Below are positions 9,836 through 20,246 of a stretch of DNA of 44,168 bases, in pieces. Where the stretch lies: assembly GCA_003278175.1 (NCBI GenBank), contig QCGF01000007.1:1-44168 (forward strand). Reading direction: 5' to 3'. The DNA comes from Prochlorococcus sp. AG-363-P15. GTDB lineage: Bacteria > Cyanobacteriota > Cyanobacteriia > PCC-6307 > Cyanobiaceae. The notes beneath the pieces were generated by a model. It was not told the DNA's origin and did no database searches. It worked only from the letters and a program-made list of their open reading frames with translations. A program made the translations under genes and the position numbers. Positions within the stretch are counted from its first letter, which is position 1; every line of letters starts with the position of its first letter.

Positions 9836-10509
9836 TAACTTCGGAATAACCTTGAATAAAGCTCAGCATGGGAGATTTGTGCAAATGTTGCACCAACATC
9901 ACCAGTCCAGATTTGTTTAGGGTCTTTATCTAGCAGTTCTTGGGCTTGTTTGGTAATTAATGGCAAAAGATTTGATTGCAAAACTTGAGCTCTTGTTGGT
10001 CCGAGAGGCAACAACCTAACTGCAGCACTGAGCTGGTTAGAAATCCAGCTAAATAAATAACCTTCAATTACTTCAGATTTCGATAACTGCCATGCAAGAC
10101 CTGCCCAACCCCATGCAATTGGCCAAGAAAGATTTTTAGTCGTATCAGGAAGAGGGTGCCCTAGTTCTTCTAGCAATTGAAGAAGTGAATATCCCATCTG
10201 CTTTTGTTGCATTCGGACTTCTGATGAATCACGTAGAGCTAGTAGCCAGGAATTCAACTCAATAACATTCTTTTTTGTTTTTGGAGATTTACACTTGGCC
10301 CAGGTTTGGAGAGCTTCCCTGATAGGACTCTGGGCAGCAGACTCAATCCTGATTTGACCTCTTAATAGTTCAGCTTTTAACCAGTTAAATAAGAGTGATT
10401 CATTTGAAATTTTGTCATTTTGTATAAGCCATTCGAGCCCTTCTGAATAACTAAATGCCCCTACTGGTAATGCAGGGCTTACTAATTGGAGCATCCGTAG
10501 AGACGTCAT
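9835..10509 (-). CDS. ureF: urease accessory protein UreF
   Basis: [24 protein letters not shown]; adjacent to ureG. Confidence 0.95.
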   Translation of the reverse strand: MTSLRMLQLVSPALPVGAFSYSEGLEWLIQNDKISNESLLFNWLKAELLRGQIRIESAAQSPIREALQTWAKCKSPKTKKNVIELNSWLLALRDSSEVRMQQKQMGYSLLQLLEELGHPLPDTTKNLSWPIAWGWAGLAWQLSKSEVIEGYLFSWISNQLSAAVRLLPLGPTRAQVLQSNLLPLITKQAQELLDKDPKQIWTGDVGATFAQISHAELYSRLFRS

Positions 10510-10517
10510 GTTTAACC

Positions 10518-10970
10518 TTAATGTTTATGAGGAGGTAAGTAGGCTCCAATTTCCGGGAAAAAGGGCCTTTTCAAATGACTGAGAATCAGTCCTCTAGATT
10601 CCAACATTTCAACTAATACTGTGTCATTTAATAGATATAACCGTTGAGCCTGTACTTCTAGCTCAACGTGACGATTCCCTAGGTGATAAGCAGCCTTTAT
10701 TAAATCTACTTTTGATTCTGACTTGACTTCAATCAGATCTTCGTTTGCTGCCGTTACTAGAACTTGCGATAGTGATTCTTCGTCTTCAAGTAAGTCTCCA
10801 TCAAGTAGGGGGCCTTCTCTAGGTAGCTTTAGCAGCACTTCTTGGCCACAAGTGGTTTGCCGAAGTCCCCTTAAACGTGTTCTGTCATTTGCAGATAGAG
10901 CAAGCACTAAAGAGTGTTTTTTTCTTCTAGTCTTAACTCTGTGTGTTAATACGATAGTAGTAGCTGTCAA
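10518..10970 (-). CDS. ureE: urease accessory protein UreE
   Basis: AAYHLGNRHVELEVQ and a C-terminal His-containing tail (PPHKH); cluster position. Confidence 0.92.
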   Translation of the reverse strand: MTATTIVLTHRVKTRRKKHSLVLALSANDRTRLRGLRQTTCGQEVLLKLPREGPLLDGDLLEDEESLSQVLVTAANEDLIEVKSESKVDLIKAAYHLGNRHVELEVQAQRLYLLNDTVLVEMLESRGLILSHLKRPFFPEIGAYLPPHKH

Positions 10971-11049
10971 TGCTTTGAATTTTAGGTTGTCTACTATTAG
11001 TACAGAATAATTATCTTTTACTCAGAGTTCTTTGTCGTAAGGCTTTATT

Positions 11050-11991
11050 GTGAGTTTAATTAGTCCTAAAGAGTCAGGCTGGCATGGTGTCTGTGACCTC
11101 AGATTGATCAATAGGTCAATATCATCCAAATTAGGGGAGCCATTTACTTCTTATCAAGCAAGGTGTAACGCTCCCTTCAAAATCATGCGTGGATCAAATA
11201 ATTCTGATGGCCGTTTTGAAATTCCAATTCTTCATACAGCTGGCGGTTTAGTTGGAGGTGATCAACTAGAGGTGAATGTAATCGCAGATATAGGTACAAG
11301 TGGATTATTAACTACAGTTGCTGCACAGAAGGTTTATGGGACTGTTGGTCTTTCCTTAATTCATCCTCAAGGGAGGTGGGCCAAACAGCTATGTGATTTT
11401 GATATATCTAAAAAAGCTGATCTTGAATGGTTCCCTCAAGAGCTCGTTATCTTTGCTAATGGGCTTTTCGAACAAAATATGCATGTTGATCTTTATCCAG
11501 ATTCAAGTTTCCTTACTGCCGAAGTGGTTCGATTAGGTCGAACGGCCGATGGAGAAAAACTAGGCGCTGGTAGTTGGCGTTCTCGAATTGAAATTTGTAG
11601 ACATATAGATGACAAGAAGAAATGGGAGTTTGTTGATCAATTGGAGTTGTCTGGAGAAGCTCTTAGTTCAGACCATGGATTAGCAGACCAGCCGGTTTTT
11701 GGATCTTTGGTTTGGATTGCACCAACGATGATTACATCAGAAGACTTGCATGAACTGGCCGATCAATCCCGTGAATTGAAAATTGATTTGGAAGGAACCA
11801 TGGCTTGCAGTGCACTTGATCATGGCCTTTCAGCTAGATATATAGGCTCATCAAGTCAGGCGGCAAGACTCTGGTTTTACAGAATATGGGGAAATATACG
11901 TAAGCTGAGAAATTTGACTAGCCCAACAAAGTTAAGATTTTGGCCAATCCAAGAGAATTTAATTACCGAAACTATGTGCAATAAGAACTGA
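11050..11991 (+). CDS. ureD: urease accessory protein UreD
   Basis: LHTAGGLVGGDQLEVNV and TTVAAQKVYG motifs; GTG start; divergent from ureE. Confidence 0.95.
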   Translation: MSLISPKESGWHGVCDLRLINRSISSKLGEPFTSYQARCNAPFKIMRGSNNSDGRFEIPILHTAGGLVGGDQLEVNVIADIGTSGLLTTVAAQKVYGTVGLSLIHPQGRWAKQLCDFDISKKADLEWFPQELVIFANGLFEQNMHVDLYPDSSFLTAEVVRLGRTADGEKLGAGSWRSRIEICRHIDDKKKWEFVDQLELSGEALSSDHGLADQPVFGSLVWIAPTMITSEDLHELADQSRELKIDLEGTMACSALDHGLSARYIGSSSQAARLWFYRIWGNIRKLRNLTSPTKLRFWPIQENLITETMCNKN

Positions 11992-12036
11992 CCAAAACTC
12001 ATTCACTTGTCAAACTAATTTTGGTTACTTAATTAC

Positions 12037-12339
12037 ATGTATCTAAGTCCTCAGGAAAAAGACAAGCTCCTTGTTGTTACTGCTGCACTTTTAGCAGAGA
12101 GACGATTAAATCGTGGAATAAAACTCAATCACCCTGAAGCTATTGCCTGGCTTAGTTTTCAGATACTTGAAGGTGCTCGCGATGGTAAAACTGTTTCTCA
12201 ATTGATGGCTGAGGGATCTACCTGGCTTGGTCGAGAAGAAGTAATGGAAGGTGTTCCAGAATTGATTGATGAGGTTCAGATAGAGGCTGTTTTCCCAGAT
12301 GGCAGCAAACTAGTCACGCTTCACGAACCAATTCGCTAA
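12037..12339 (+). CDS. ureA: urease subunit gamma
   Basis: [39 protein letters not shown]; 100 aa. Confidence 0.97.
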   Translation: MYLSPQEKDKLLVVTAALLAERRLNRGIKLNHPEAIAWLSFQILEGARDGKTVSQLMAEGSTWLGREEVMEGVPELIDEVQIEAVFPDGSKLVTLHEPIR

Positions 12340-12345
12340 AAATTC

Positions 12346-12663
12346 ATGACGTACTTAATTCCTGGAGAATTACTACCTGAGCCTGGTGAAATAGAACTCA
12401 ATTCAGGGCGAGTCCAAACAACTTTGCTGGTTGCCAATAAGGGTGATCGTCCTATTCAAATCGGTTCTCATTACCACTTTTTTGAGTCAAATCAGGCTCT
12501 TGAGTTCGATCGAGACTCTGCTCGCGGTAAGCGTCTTGATATACCCGCAGGCACAGCGATTCGATTTGAACCAGGTGATCAAAGGGAGGTGAAACTGGTC
12601 CCTTTTGCTGGGGATCGACGTGTTTTTGGCTTTAACGGCTTAATTAACGGATCTTTGGATTGA
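12346..12663 (+). CDS. ureB: urease subunit beta
   Basis: [44 protein letters not shown]. Confidence 0.97.
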   Translation: MTYLIPGELLPEPGEIELNSGRVQTTLLVANKGDRPIQIGSHYHFFESNQALEFDRDSARGKRLDIPAGTAIRFEPGDQREVKLVPFAGDRRVFGFNGLINGSLD

Positions 12664-12670
12664 AACGATC

Positions 12671-14380
12671 ATGCCTTATCAAATTTCTCGTCGCGCTTAT
12701 GCGGAAACCTATGGACCCACAACTGGAGATCGATTGCGATTGGCAGATACTGATCTCATTTTAGAAGTAGAGCATGATCACACCATTTATGGTGATGAAG
12801 TCAAATTTGGTGGGGGAAAAGTAATTAGGGATGGGATGGGGCAATCTCAGCGCACCAGAAGTGAAGGTGCAGTTGACACAGTGATTACTAATGCATTGAT
12901 TTTTGATTGGTGGGGAATTGTCAAGGCTGATATAGGCATTTCAAATGGGAAAATAGTTGGTATTGGGAAAGCAGGTAACCCAGACATTCAAGAGGGTGTA
13001 AATATAATTATTGGTCCGAGCACTGAGGCGATTGCAGGAGAAGGGCATATCCTTACAGCTGGGGGTATAGATACACATATACATTTCATCTGTCCACAGC
13101 AAATAGAAACAGCTCTTGCTAGTGGAATTACGACAATGCTTGGTGGTGGCACAGGGCCTGCTACTGGTACAAATGCAACTACTTGCACCCCAGGATCCTT
13201 TCATATCAAAAACATGCTTCAAGCGGCTGAAGGGTTGCCGGTGAATCTTGGATTTTTTGCAAAAGGAAACGCTACTTCTTCAAAGGCATTAGAAGATCAG
13301 GTTCGTGCTGGGGCTTGTGGATTAAAACTCCATGAAGATTGGGGGACTACACCAGCTTCAATTGATTGTTGCCTGAGCGTTGCAGATTTGATGGATGTCC
13401 AGGTTTGTATTCACACTGATACTCTTAATGAATCTGGTTTTGTAGAAGATACAATTAGAGCAATAGATGGTCGAACAATTCACACATTTCATACTGAAGG
13501 TGCTGGGGGTGGACATGCACCGGACATCATAAAAATTTGTGGTGAAGATAACGTTCTTCCAAGTAGTACTAACCCCACAAGACCATATACATTTAATACC
13601 CTTGAAGAGCATTTAGATATGTTGATGGTTTGTCATCACTTGGATCCCAAAATTCCCGAGGATGTGGCTTTCGCAGAATCACGTATCAGACGAGAAACTA
13701 TTGCAGCGGAAGATATTCTTCATGATTTGGGTGCATTTTCTATTATTGCTAGTGATTCACAGGCAATGGGTAGAGTAGGTGAAGTTATAAGTAGGACTTT
13801 TCAAACTGCACATAAGATGAAGGTGCAAAGAGGTCCTCTTCCTGAAGATACAAGTAGAAATGATAACAATCGTTTGAAAAGGTATATAGCAAAGGTCACT
13901 ATTAATCCTGCAATTGCTCATGGTATAAGTAACTATGTTGGATCAATAGAAGTTGGTAAGATGGCTGATCTGGTTTTATGGAAACCAGGCTTTTTTGGAG
14001 TCAAGCCAGAACTAGTAATTAAAGGCGGTTCAATTGTTTGGGCTCAGATGGGTGATGCAAATGCCTCAATTCCTACGCCTCAGCCTGTACATGGAAGACC
14101 AATGTTTGCAGCATTTGGAAAAGCTTTAACGACAAACTGCCTAACATTTTTAAGTAAAGCAGCTATGGATGCTGATATTCCCTCGGCACTTGGATTGCAA
14201 AGAAGTTGTATCGCAGTAAAAGAAACTCGAGATATTTCTAAAAAAAGTATGAAAGTTAATGATGCATTGCCATCTATAAATGTTGATCCACAAACTTACG
14301 AAGTATTTGCAGATGGAAGGTTGTTGAGTTGTGAGCCTGCAGAAGTGCTTCCTCTGGCCCAGAGGTATCTATTACTTTGA
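12671..14380 (+). CDS. ureC: urease subunit alpha
   Basis: [42 protein letters not shown] (carbamylated Lys), MVCHHL. Confidence 0.98.
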   Translation: MPYQISRRAYAETYGPTTGDRLRLADTDLILEVEHDHTIYGDEVKFGGGKVIRDGMGQSQRTRSEGAVDTVITNALIFDWWGIVKADIGISNGKIVGIGKAGNPDIQEGVNIIIGPSTEAIAGEGHILTAGGIDTHIHFICPQQIETALASGITTMLGGGTGPATGTNATTCTPGSFHIKNMLQAAEGLPVNLGFFAKGNATSSKALEDQVRAGACGLKLHEDWGTTPASIDCCLSVADLMDVQVCIHTDTLNESGFVEDTIRAIDGRTIHTFHTEGAGGGHAPDIIKICGEDNVLPSSTNPTRPYTFNTLEEHLDMLMVCHHLDPKIPEDVAFAESRIRRETIAAEDILHDLGAFSIIASDSQAMGRVGEVISRTFQTAHKMKVQRGPLPEDTSRNDNNRLKRYIAKVTINPAIAHGISNYVGSIEVGKMADLVLWKPGFFGVKPELVIKGGSIVWAQMGDANASIPTPQPVHGRPMFAAFGKALTTNCLTFLSKAAMDADIPSALGLQRSCIAVKETRDISKKSMKVNDALPSINVDPQTYEVFADGRLLSCEPAEVLPLAQRYLLL

Positions 14381-14459
14381 AATGATTCTTGAATCGAATA
14401 CTTTCTAATCCTATCGATATCAAATAAATTTTTTTATAATTATTTAAATTATTTAAAAT

Positions 14460-15083
14460 TTAGGTTCTCTGCTTAGATGTTTGTTCATTATTAGTTAATT
14501 TGTCTAATTCTTCGTGGGCAATCATTTCTATAAACCTCCATACAGCTCTATGCTTCCAATGTGACTTTCTTCCTCCTACTCTTTCTGCACTTTGTATTAA
14601 GTAGTCTTTGCCAAATTGATCTATTAAAGAGATCGTTATCTCTTTTTCATTTTGATCGAAGAATTTTTCATTTTCTGAAATCTGTAGATGAGAATGTGCT
14701 TTGCCCGAAATGCAACCTAACTCAGAAATCAGCTTAAGAGTTTCAATATCGTAAGTACTCAGAATTTCTTGCCTAGCCCTTGTCTTTATAGATGTTTGAT
14801 GCAAGTCTTTATTTGCTTTGATTAATTCTGCACTAAAGACTTCAAGACGACATTTCTCAGTGCCTTCTTCTGTATAGCCACCATAACCAGCTTCTATACA
14901 AATACTGTCTCCATTGTTTAGATATTGTTCTCTATGCTTCTCTACAAATTTTAAAAGATCTTTTCCTTTAAGTGGTTTAGATTTATGCAAAATCTCATTT
15001 GTGCTATTTGGCTTGTTATTCTTAGAAGAACTTCCTTCGATTTTCTCTAGATCCATTTGGATTGATTGCCAATAATTTATCAC
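14460..15083 (-). CDS. hypothetical protein
   Basis: Intact 207-aa ORF; no family recognised. Confidence 0.6.
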   Translation of the reverse strand: MINYWQSIQMDLEKIEGSSSKNNKPNSTNEILHKSKPLKGKDLLKFVEKHREQYLNNGDSICIEAGYGGYTEEGTEKCRLEVFSAELIKANKDLHQTSIKTRARQEILSTYDIETLKLISELGCISGKAHSHLQISENEKFFDQNEKEITISLIDQFGKDYLIQSAERVGGRKSHWKHRAVWRFIEMIAHEELDKLTNNEQTSKQRT

Positions 15084-15226
15084 TTTCCATTTCTACAACA
15101 AAATACAGGTGCTGACGACCAAAGCTTATATTTTTCAACAGAGCTTAATCTAGTAATAAATCTAGATGCATTTATATTTAAGGCTTTTGCTATTGAAGTT
15201 TCTAATGGCAAGGAGATGTAAGAGTG

Positions 15227-15628
15227 CTATTCTTTATGTTCAAAAATAAGATTAAACTTTATTCCTTCATATCTCTTGAAACTTAAACTCCATAACCTAG
15301 TACAGATTTTCTCTAGCTCTGAAATAAACAACAAAGTGTCACCTGTTTTGATCCAATTTGACTTTAGTTGTGGCAATCTTTCCTGCATAGGTACCATAGC
15401 TATTTGTATTAGCAACATGCTTTTACCCTCATTTGCGAGGCATATAGGGGATTCAATACTTCTTTCCAACAACCTTGTAAGAAGCTCTAGGAAGATTATT
15501 TGTGCATCTTCTTTTGGGAAGTCTTGACCTTGTTTCGAGCTGTTTATTGACTTACCTCCTATTGGCATTATGCGCAGACTTTCTTGATTTGCTAAAGAAA
15601 TAGCAACTAGATAAAAGGAATCATCCAT
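15227..15628 (-). CDS. hypothetical protein
   Basis: 133-aa ORF on the same strand as its neighbours; preferred over the 83-aa antisense ORF at 15276..15527. Confidence 0.5.
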   Translation of the reverse strand: MDDSFYLVAISLANQESLRIMPIGGKSINSSKQGQDFPKEDAQIIFLELLTRLLERSIESPICLANEGKSMLLIQIAMVPMQERLPQLKSNWIKTGDTLLFISELEKICTRLWSLSFKRYEGIKFNLIFEHKE

Positions 15629-15694
15629 GGCTTTTATTAAATTATAATGGTTAAATTTTAGCCAATAGCTAATTTAACCTAAGCTGTTGCATAT

Positions 15695-16480
15695 TTAGTT
15701 ATAGTTAGGTCTAATAGGTATATCATCATAAACGGACTTTGTATGCCAGAAATCGTTGTAGTTGTTTGAACCTTTGGCTCCTATTGACTTTAAATCCCCA
15801 CCAGCAGCTGGTTTAAGAAGTGCAAATTTTTTATGACTCGGAAGTCTAAATTTTGCCTTTACTATTTTCTTAAAATATGGAAAGTTTCTTTTAGTGAAAG
15901 GTATCATAGGTCTATCAAGATAACCAAAAATTAAATTTTTATCTCTATTTTTTGTCGCAATTGCCTCCCCAAAAAGTGATGGGCCAGTAGGACAGAGTGG
16001 CGTTCTTCCATACCAATGCTCTTTGCAGTTTTTGACTATAAGATTAATAGCTGTAGACATTATTTCATTGCCAGGTTTGCTCCAAATTATTCCTCCAGCA
16101 ACAGCCCATGATGTTAATGAATGTCTTTGCTCATCTCTAAAGCAAAGCATATCAAATTCGTTCTCTATATCTACTCTTAGCAAACACTCTACTGCAATAT
16201 CAAAATACCATCCGCCTAGCTTATATAGAAGACAAAATCTTCCTAAGTCAGACTTATAGGAAAATGGTCTCAATACATCATAGGCCCACAACACTTCTGA
16301 TTCATAGTTATCTTTTATAAAGTCCCTTAATTCTTCTTTGCCGTAAAGCTTGTAACTATGATCGCTATAGATTCGTTTTATGGAGCTACTGGTTTTTCGT
16401 ATAAATTTTGGAAATTCCTCTTTGTCGTCTGAGAGAAAAATTTGTGAAACAGATTTTGTCATAAGTGTTTTGAAACCCAA
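15695..16480 (-). CDS. glycosyltransferase, sugar-binding DXD family (Gly_transf_sug/GT32-like)
   Basis: SDLGRFCLLYKLGGWYFDIAVECL matches the R.xxLyxxGG.Y.D family pattern; later GPSLFGEA resembles the GP.l segment. Confidence 0.75.
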   Translation of the reverse strand: MGFKTLMTKSVSQIFLSDDKEEFPKFIRKTSSSIKRIYSDHSYKLYGKEELRDFIKDNYESEVLWAYDVLRPFSYKSDLGRFCLLYKLGGWYFDIAVECLLRVDIENEFDMLCFRDEQRHSLTSWAVAGGIIWSKPGNEIMSTAINLIVKNCKEHWYGRTPLCPTGPSLFGEAIATKNRDKNLIFGYLDRPMIPFTKRNFPYFKKIVKAKFRLPSHKKFALLKPAAGGDLKSIGAKGSNNYNDFWHTKSVYDDIPIRPNYN

Positions 16481-16777
16481 GCAATTATATTTAATTGGTC
16501 TAAGTTAAAAGTCTATAATATAGAACCTCTTGAAAAGGGTACTCTCACTTTATCTTTAGGAATTTTCTTGTTAGGGTTCATAGTGATAATTGATTATTTT
16601 GGTTGAGTTCGTAGTGTAGTTGTAAAAAATAATAGTGATATAATTACCTCATATAATAGTTTCATTGACATATCAAAGTTTTTATATCATTAGATTTAGG
16701 AAATATTTCTATCGTATTTAATTTGTGCATTTTTTATCAGGGTGCATTAATATTGAAATTGTTAGATTCGGCCTGCC

Positions 16778-17086
16778 TTGATGGGCATTTCTAAAGATCA
16801 AGATTTCAAGCTAAAGCTGGGAAATTTATTCTTAGCTCTATTGTTTGCAACAGTTCCTACTGCAATGACCATTGGATTCCTAGGAACACATGGTTATATC
16901 CTTTGCAGGGATCTAGACAAAAGATTAGAAAAAGTAGAAAAAATTCCTGTCTCTGAATTATGTGATAGATCAAATCTTGACGCAAATTATAGCTACATAG
17001 TATGGATTTGGTTGTTTACTACTATCCCAACTTGGAGATGGTTCTATATTGGTCACTATCGCAGAGTAACTAAACACCATAAATAA
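16778..17086 (+). CDS. small membrane protein, hypothetical
   Basis: 102 aa with two hydrophobic segments. Confidence 0.5.
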   Translation: MMGISKDQDFKLKLGNLFLALLFATVPTAMTIGFLGTHGYILCRDLDKRLEKVEKIPVSELCDRSNLDANYSYIVWIWLFTTIPTWRWFYIGHYRRVTKHHK

Positions 17087-17118
17087 TAAATTTAATTAAT
17101 TACTATAATATAGAGTGG

Positions 17119-17496
17119 CTAATCATACTTTTTTCTTTCTAATGAATACTTTATTTCTTTGCCGTATGTATCAGGAACAGTTATTCTACAACCTTTGTCT
17201 AATTCAAGGTCGCACCTTTTAGTCGCTTTTTTAGTCTTCCATGTGCAAGGAACTTCCGTTTCTTTCTTTCCCACAACTGCCCACCCTTCATCGATATAAC
17301 TCTGGATATTACCAGGTTTACAAGTAATAGTAATAGACTTGGTCTCGGTTAATATCTTCTCAATATCTGTATCTTTTGGGACTAATATTTTCTCCACTTT
17401 GTTTAAGAATCCACATCCTCCTAATGATAAAATTACTAGAATAAATCCAAATCCAAGCAGTGGTTGCGCTTCTACTATATTTTCTTTTTGATTCAT
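17119..17496 (-). CDS. putative lipoprotein, hypothetical
   Basis: Hydrophobic segment followed by a lipobox-like LSLGGCGF; 125 aa. Confidence 0.5.
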   Translation of the reverse strand: MNQKENIVEAQPLLGFGFILVILSLGGCGFLNKVEKILVPKDTDIEKILTETKSITITCKPGNIQSYIDEGWAVVGKKETEVPCTWKTKKATKRCDLELDKGCRITVPDTYGKEIKYSLERKKYD

Positions 17497-17806
17497 GAGT
17501 TTGATCTTTATTAATGTAATTTAAATAGTCTATATGTAAAAATAATCTTTTATTGCCTGTTTAATAATAAAATACAAGCATTTTATTGACCAATTTAAGC
17601 TGCCTATGGTTTGATTGCTATATCTATGAACTTACTCAGCATTTACTTCAAAAGTAGTATTTGCCAAGTTACTTGTCCTAGTCCTTATCCTTTCCTATGA
17701 TTATAATACAATTGTTCAATACATCAACATTGCCTTCTGCAACTACATTATCTAACACTCTATCGATACCTAATTCCCACAGTTATTTTCACTCATTCAG
17801 CTAAAC

Positions 17807-18166
17807 ATGGCTCGTCATATTATTTCTGTAATATTATTTTTCTTTCTGACTATTTGTCAATTGCAACCTGTATCAGCTCAAGATAATCAAACATCCTTTG
17901 CGAGGTATATGCTTGAGTGGAGAGAAAAAAGTCAAATTGCAGAGGACTACTTGCGAAAAGGAGAGGACGAATTGAAGAAAGGTCAGAAATATAGAGCTTG
18001 TATTAATAATAAATATGCAAGTAAATATGGTGTTGAGGCTTACGAAGCATTAATTAAGGCTCAACAGTATGACGAAGCAGATAAAGAGTTAGTCAACATC
18101 GAAGATAATCTAGAATATTGGAAGCGATTGAATAGATGTAACACTGCAAACTCTTTATTCTATTAG
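17807..18166 (+). CDS. secreted hypothetical protein
   Basis: Signal peptide-like N-terminus MARHIISVILFFFLTICQLQPVSAQ; 119 aa. Confidence 0.55.
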   Translation: MARHIISVILFFFLTICQLQPVSAQDNQTSFARYMLEWREKSQIAEDYLRKGEDELKKGQKYRACINNKYASKYGVEAYEALIKAQQYDEADKELVNIEDNLEYWKRLNRCNTANSLFY

Positions 18167-18167
18167 T

Positions 18168-18770
18168 ATGAAGATTCAATTTGAAATTAGCCTTAGGAAG
18201 AATTTTATTAGGTTGATTTATTCTTCAGCGTTATTATTTACTGGGTTTTATTTTTCCACTCCTTATATATCGATACTAAAGTTTCAATCCGCCATTAGAA
18301 ATAATGAATCTACTGTTGCTAGCAGGTACATAGACTTTAGATCTGTTCGCTCAAGCCTCAAATCACAATTAAGAGAATCAGCTAATAGAGCTATTACGAA
18401 TAGGATTCCAATTAATGCATATTCAACATTTGGACTGATATTTATTGATCCAATTATTAATAAGATTGTGGATTCAACAGTAACTCCGTTTGGACTTAAC
18501 CTTTTATTAAGTCAGGGAACTCTTATTAAGTCAGAACAAGAGATTAAATCTAAAAGATTAAATGATAAAAAAGAAAATAAAATATATTCTAATTCACCAG
18601 ATAAACCTTTGATTAGGCTCTTCTATAATAATTTAAATGAATTTGTAGTAAGCAGTAAAACAAAAGATAATCAGCCTATCAAGGCTTATTTGAAGAGGCG
18701 TGGACTTTTTCACTGGCAGTTGTATAAGCTTTACATTCCCCAAAAGATCTTGGAAATTAATAACTACTAA
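18168..18770 (+). CDS. DUF2939-like membrane-anchored protein
   Basis: N-terminal TM plus STPYISILKFQSAIRNNESTVASRYIDFRSVRSSLKSQLR, matching the DUF2939 pattern (P...L..A....D...L..YVDF..VR.SLK.QL). Confidence 0.7.
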   Translation: MKIQFEISLRKNFIRLIYSSALLFTGFYFSTPYISILKFQSAIRNNESTVASRYIDFRSVRSSLKSQLRESANRAITNRIPINAYSTFGLIFIDPIINKIVDSTVTPFGLNLLLSQGTLIKSEQEIKSKRLNDKKENKIYSNSPDKPLIRLFYNNLNEFVVSSKTKDNQPIKAYLKRRGLFHWQLYKLYIPQKILEINNY

Positions 18771-18825
18771 ATATAATCTTAAGTTATTAAAAATTTATTA
18801 GTCAATCTTTATTGTCTTAGTCATA

Positions 18826-19032
18826 CTACTTTTTGCTTTTTCTGGATGATTTAGGCTCCACTACTTGAAGAAGCTCTTCCATTTGTGTCATGGCTTTTTT
18901 AACCTCTGCAGGATCTGGGAGGGTTAGATCTTCAGTAACACCTAAATGCATTTCCCTTAAGTCTGCACGCAGCTTTTTAAGGTGTGCTTTGACTTCAGCT
19001 TTTTTTTCTTTTGCAGTAGCCATTTTGACCAA
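18826..19032 (-). CDS. small conserved hypothetical, probably helical
   Basis: 68 aa; similar to the product at 2882..3085. Confidence 0.6.
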   Translation of the reverse strand: MVKMATAKEKKAEVKAHLKKLRADLREMHLGVTEDLTLPDPAEVKKAMTQMEELLQVVEPKSSRKSKK

Positions 19033-19192
19033 TCTATAATTTATTTATATCATAATACTCATTTGATTATTTTAGTGATCAATGTTGAATTCACAACTCT
19101 ATTACTTAATAGACTATTTATCTGAGTATTTGGTTTGTTTTTAATTGAATAATTATTTTTGAGAATTAGGAATTTCTTATAATGTTGTTTGC

Positions 19193-19426
19193 TTAGCCTT
19201 TATTCCTTATTAATATGGGTTTTAATAGCCCTCCTCCAGAGTCATCATCATCTTTGTCATCATCAAGGAATGAAAAGGCTATTAATAGTGCGGATAATGG
19301 TATAAACAAGAATAATGTGGTGAGTTGTGAGATGTTAAGTAAAGGCTGAACCTCATTCCATATGACCCATGTTGCCCAGATGGCAATAAAAACAGATAGG
19401 TATCTTCGTACGGCTGACCTATGCAT
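19193..19426 (-). CDS. small membrane protein with acidic tail
   Basis: Two hydrophobic segments followed by DDDKDDDDSGGG; 77 aa. Confidence 0.5.
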   Translation of the reverse strand: MHRSAVRRYLSVFIAIWATWVIWNEVQPLLNISQLTTLFLFIPLSALLIAFSFLDDDKDDDDSGGGLLKPILIRNKG

Positions 19427-19516
19427 TGGAGATGCTTAAGACAATATGTAAATTCTCCCATGCCGGAAGCCCATTTTGCCTTGATGAAAAGGTTTTACAT
19501 CGCTTTTTCAACGATT

Positions 19517-19684
19517 TCAGGCGTAAATACCAAGGGACCACCAGATTGACTGCAAATTCATTGACAAAGCCATTTCCAGAATATTTGCTTTTACTGCTAT
19601 GGCAGATAGACCAATTACTGAGCATCCAATCATCGCTGCTCTACCGTTGACCAGCTCTGCAAGCCTCATTCGCTTGACGTGCAT
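19517..19684 (-). CDS. high-light-inducible (Hli)/CAB-like small protein
   Basis: 55-aa ORF translated by hand: MHVKRMRLAELVNGRAAMIGCSVIGLSAIAVKANILEMALSMNLQSIWWSLGIYA*. Contains ExxNGRxAMIG, the core Hli/CAB motif. Absent from the supplied track, whose shortest entries are 60 aa. Confidence 0.7.
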   Translation of the reverse strand: MHVKRMRLAELVNGRAAMIGCSVIGLSAIAVKANILEMALSMNLQSIWWSLGIYA

Positions 19685-19807
19685 AGTAAAAATACCTAAT
19701 TTATAGACCTTTATAGCAGACTGAGGGAAAATACCTATTGGCTATGGGCGGATTTGAATCTGTCGGGTAAGAGGTTTTCTCCTGAGAGCTTTTTCGTCCT
19801 GAGTCGT

Positions 19808-20140
19808 TTATTTGTAAGGGCTATTCCCTGCTACACATGTCCATCGATTGTCGAATTGCCAAACCGGTTTGTAAATCTCATCGGTGATTTTTTTTCCTGC
19901 GGCCTTGCATTGTTCGATTGAATTCATAGGGATTGCGAAAACAGATGGGCTGGTGATGCCGCTGACTTCAGGTCTCCCTCCAGGCCCTTGACGATAGCTC
20001 CCAATGACAAGCCAATAATGTTCTCCAGCCATTAGGGGGGTCGAAATGCTTGTAACGAATAAAAGTATCAGTTGATTTAATAAGGTTGTGCGCATGCCAT
20101 TCCATGTTTTCCGAAATAATAGTTCCAATCTCATATTCAA
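19808..20140 (-). CDS. secreted hypothetical protein
   Basis: Signal-like segment LLNQLILLFVTSISTPLMAG and conserved-looking Cys/Trp content; the start may be the internal MRTTLL. Confidence 0.55.
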   Translation of the reverse strand: MNMRLELLFRKTWNGMRTTLLNQLILLFVTSISTPLMAGEHYWLVIGSYRQGPGGRPEVSGITSPSVFAIPMNSIEQCKAAGKKITDEIYKPVWQFDNRWTCVAGNSPYK

Positions 20141-20246
20141 TTAGAATTTTTTACTCTTTTAAGTCCAATTGAATTGGACAACCTAGTTTTTGTGAAGCTT
20201 TTTACTCTTTATTTGAAAGATCCTGACTGACAGCTTCCCACTTCAC

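Noticed and set aside
12941-13612. Minus-strand ORFs inside ureC
   Set aside because: Entirely within the well-supported urease alpha subunit gene; composition looks like an antisense shadow.
15276-15527. Plus-strand ORF opposite 15227..15628
   Set aside because: Shorter and less protein-like than the minus-strand ORF.
19419-19650. Overlapping ORFs 19419..19625 (-) and 19426..19650 (+)
   Set aside because: No recognisable features; both overlap the Hli-like ORF 19517..19684, which carries a family motif in a different frame.
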